44,692 bases of DNA from Verrucomicrobiota bacterium (GTDB lineage: Bacteria > Pseudomonadota > Gammaproteobacteria > Nevskiales > Nevskiaceae): contig CAJCJI010000221.1 in assembly GCA_903970595.1 (NCBI GenBank), forward strand, positions 1 through 44,692, given 5' to 3'. Shown piece after piece: positions 44,151 to 44,692 of the stretch; positions within the stretch are counted from its first letter, which is position 1, and every line of letters starts with the position of its first letter. The translations under genes and the position numbers were made by a program. Under the pieces are notes generated by a model. That model was not told the origin of the DNA and did not search any database. It worked only from the letters and a program-made list of their open reading frames with translations.

Positions 44151-44692
44151 ATGAACCGCCTCGACCGTTACGTCATCCAACATGTGCTGGAGCTGACCGG
44201 TATCGTCGCCCTCGGGCTGGTGACGATTTACACCCTGGTGGTGTTCATCTCGGACGTCAACGAAACCGGCAAGGGCGGCTATGGCGTGCTGCAGGTGCTG
44301 GAATACAGCGCCCTGATGATTCCCAACAGCCTCTACATCCTGATGCCGATCGTCGCCCTGCTCGGCACGCTGATGGGCATCGGCGCCCTGGCCCGCAGCG
44401 GCGAACTGACCGCGATGCGCGCCTCCGGCGTGTCCATGGCGCGCATCGGCGGGGCCACCCTGGTTGCCGGAGTGGGGCTGGCGATCTTCGCCTTCTTCCT
44501 CGGCGACTGGCTGGCTCCGGCCAGCGAGGCGGCCGCGACCGAGCTGCGCGACCACTCCCGCGGCGAAAGCGGCAACAGCGGCAAGTCGGTGTGGCTGCCG
44601 GATGCCGATCAGGTGGTGCGGATCGGCAAGCTGCAAAGCGAGGATCATATCAGCGATGTCACCGTGTACAAGCTCGATGGCGACGGCCATCT
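44151..44692 (+). CDS. lptG: LPS export ABC transporter permease LptG (N-terminal part, runs off the window)
   Basis: The first 180 residues of LptG, partner of LptF. It starts MNRLDRYVIQHVLELTGIVALGLVTIYTLVVFISDV, then LMIPNSLYILMPIVALLGTLMGIGALARSGELTAMRASGVS, the conserved coupling helix that contacts LptB, and the beginning of the periplasmic jelly-roll. Truncated only by the window end. There is no Shine-Dalgarno: the sequence before the ATG at 44151 is the right arm of a heptamer inverted repeat, which may control translation relative to lptF. Confidence 0.96.
   Translation, partial: MNRLDRYVIQHVLELTGIVALGLVTIYTLVVFISDVNETGKGGYGVLQVLEYSALMIPNSLYILMPIVALLGTLMGIGALARSGELTAMRASGVSMARIGGATLVAGVGLAIFAFFLGDWLAPASEAAATELRDHSRGESGNSGKSVWLPDADQVVRIGKLQSEDHISDVTVYKLDGDGH

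Overview
The window looks like a chromosomal segment of a high-GC (about 65% by eye) gammaproteobacterium. Three things point there: the pepA-holC-(lipoprotein)-valS order with lptF-lptG divergent from pepA, the outer-membrane biogenesis genes, and the DUF1302/DUF1329 outer-membrane pair next to a LuxR-type regulator. That pair plus regulator is typical of Solimonadaceae/Nevskiaceae-like degraders of hydrophobic compounds. The family-level placement is inference.

Layout. 1-1017: 5' part of mutS (minus). 1102-8701: a minus-strand module for a hydrophobic substrate, made of DUF1329 + DUF1302, a coupled pair (alpha/beta hydrolase + PF10118 metal-dependent hydrolase), and a MalT-like LuxR regulator that lacks the ATPase half. 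A 14-bp motif is shared by the two promoter regions and a spaced palindrome lies upstream of the regulator. 8855-10228: class II DAHP synthase (plus). 10285-16523: a complete six-gene archaic (Csu-type) chaperone-usher pilus operon on the minus strand: single-domain subunit, two more subunits, chaperone, usher, two-domain tip subunit. It has strong hairpins after the first gene and between chaperone and usher. 16965-19870: a WXXGXW-repeat secreted protein, an ethylene-receptor-like GGDEF diguanylate cyclase, and a small unknown protein. 20096-21299: tRNA-Val(CAC) and an HU protein.

21408-30725: a large discoidin/six-hairpin glycosidase-like protein convergent with a GH3 beta-glucosidase. Then comes a two-gene operon (ATGA overlap) of a YddA/SbmA-type ABC protein whose ATPase motifs are all deviant and a CocE/NonD-type exported protein in which all three catalytic-triad residues appear replaced. 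30745-33941: a nitrate/taurine-type importer (ATPase with AAA-associated C-terminus + fused double permease) without a binding-protein gene. 34074-35405: UDP-glucose 6-dehydrogenase. 35567-37108: DUF3336 patatin-like lipase. 37186-42613 (minus): valS, a small lipoprotein, holC, pepA. 42944-44692 (plus): lptF and the start of lptG.

The most unusual signals are four: the operon pairing a degraded ABC ATPase with a triad-less hydrolase fold; two unrelated families of heptamer-built inverted repeats sitting directly upstream of the holC and lptG start codons, with one arm embedded in frame inside valS; an ethylene-receptor-like cyclase with the key Asp replaced by His, placed beside the pilus operon; and the 14-bp promoter motif shared by the two degradation-module operons.
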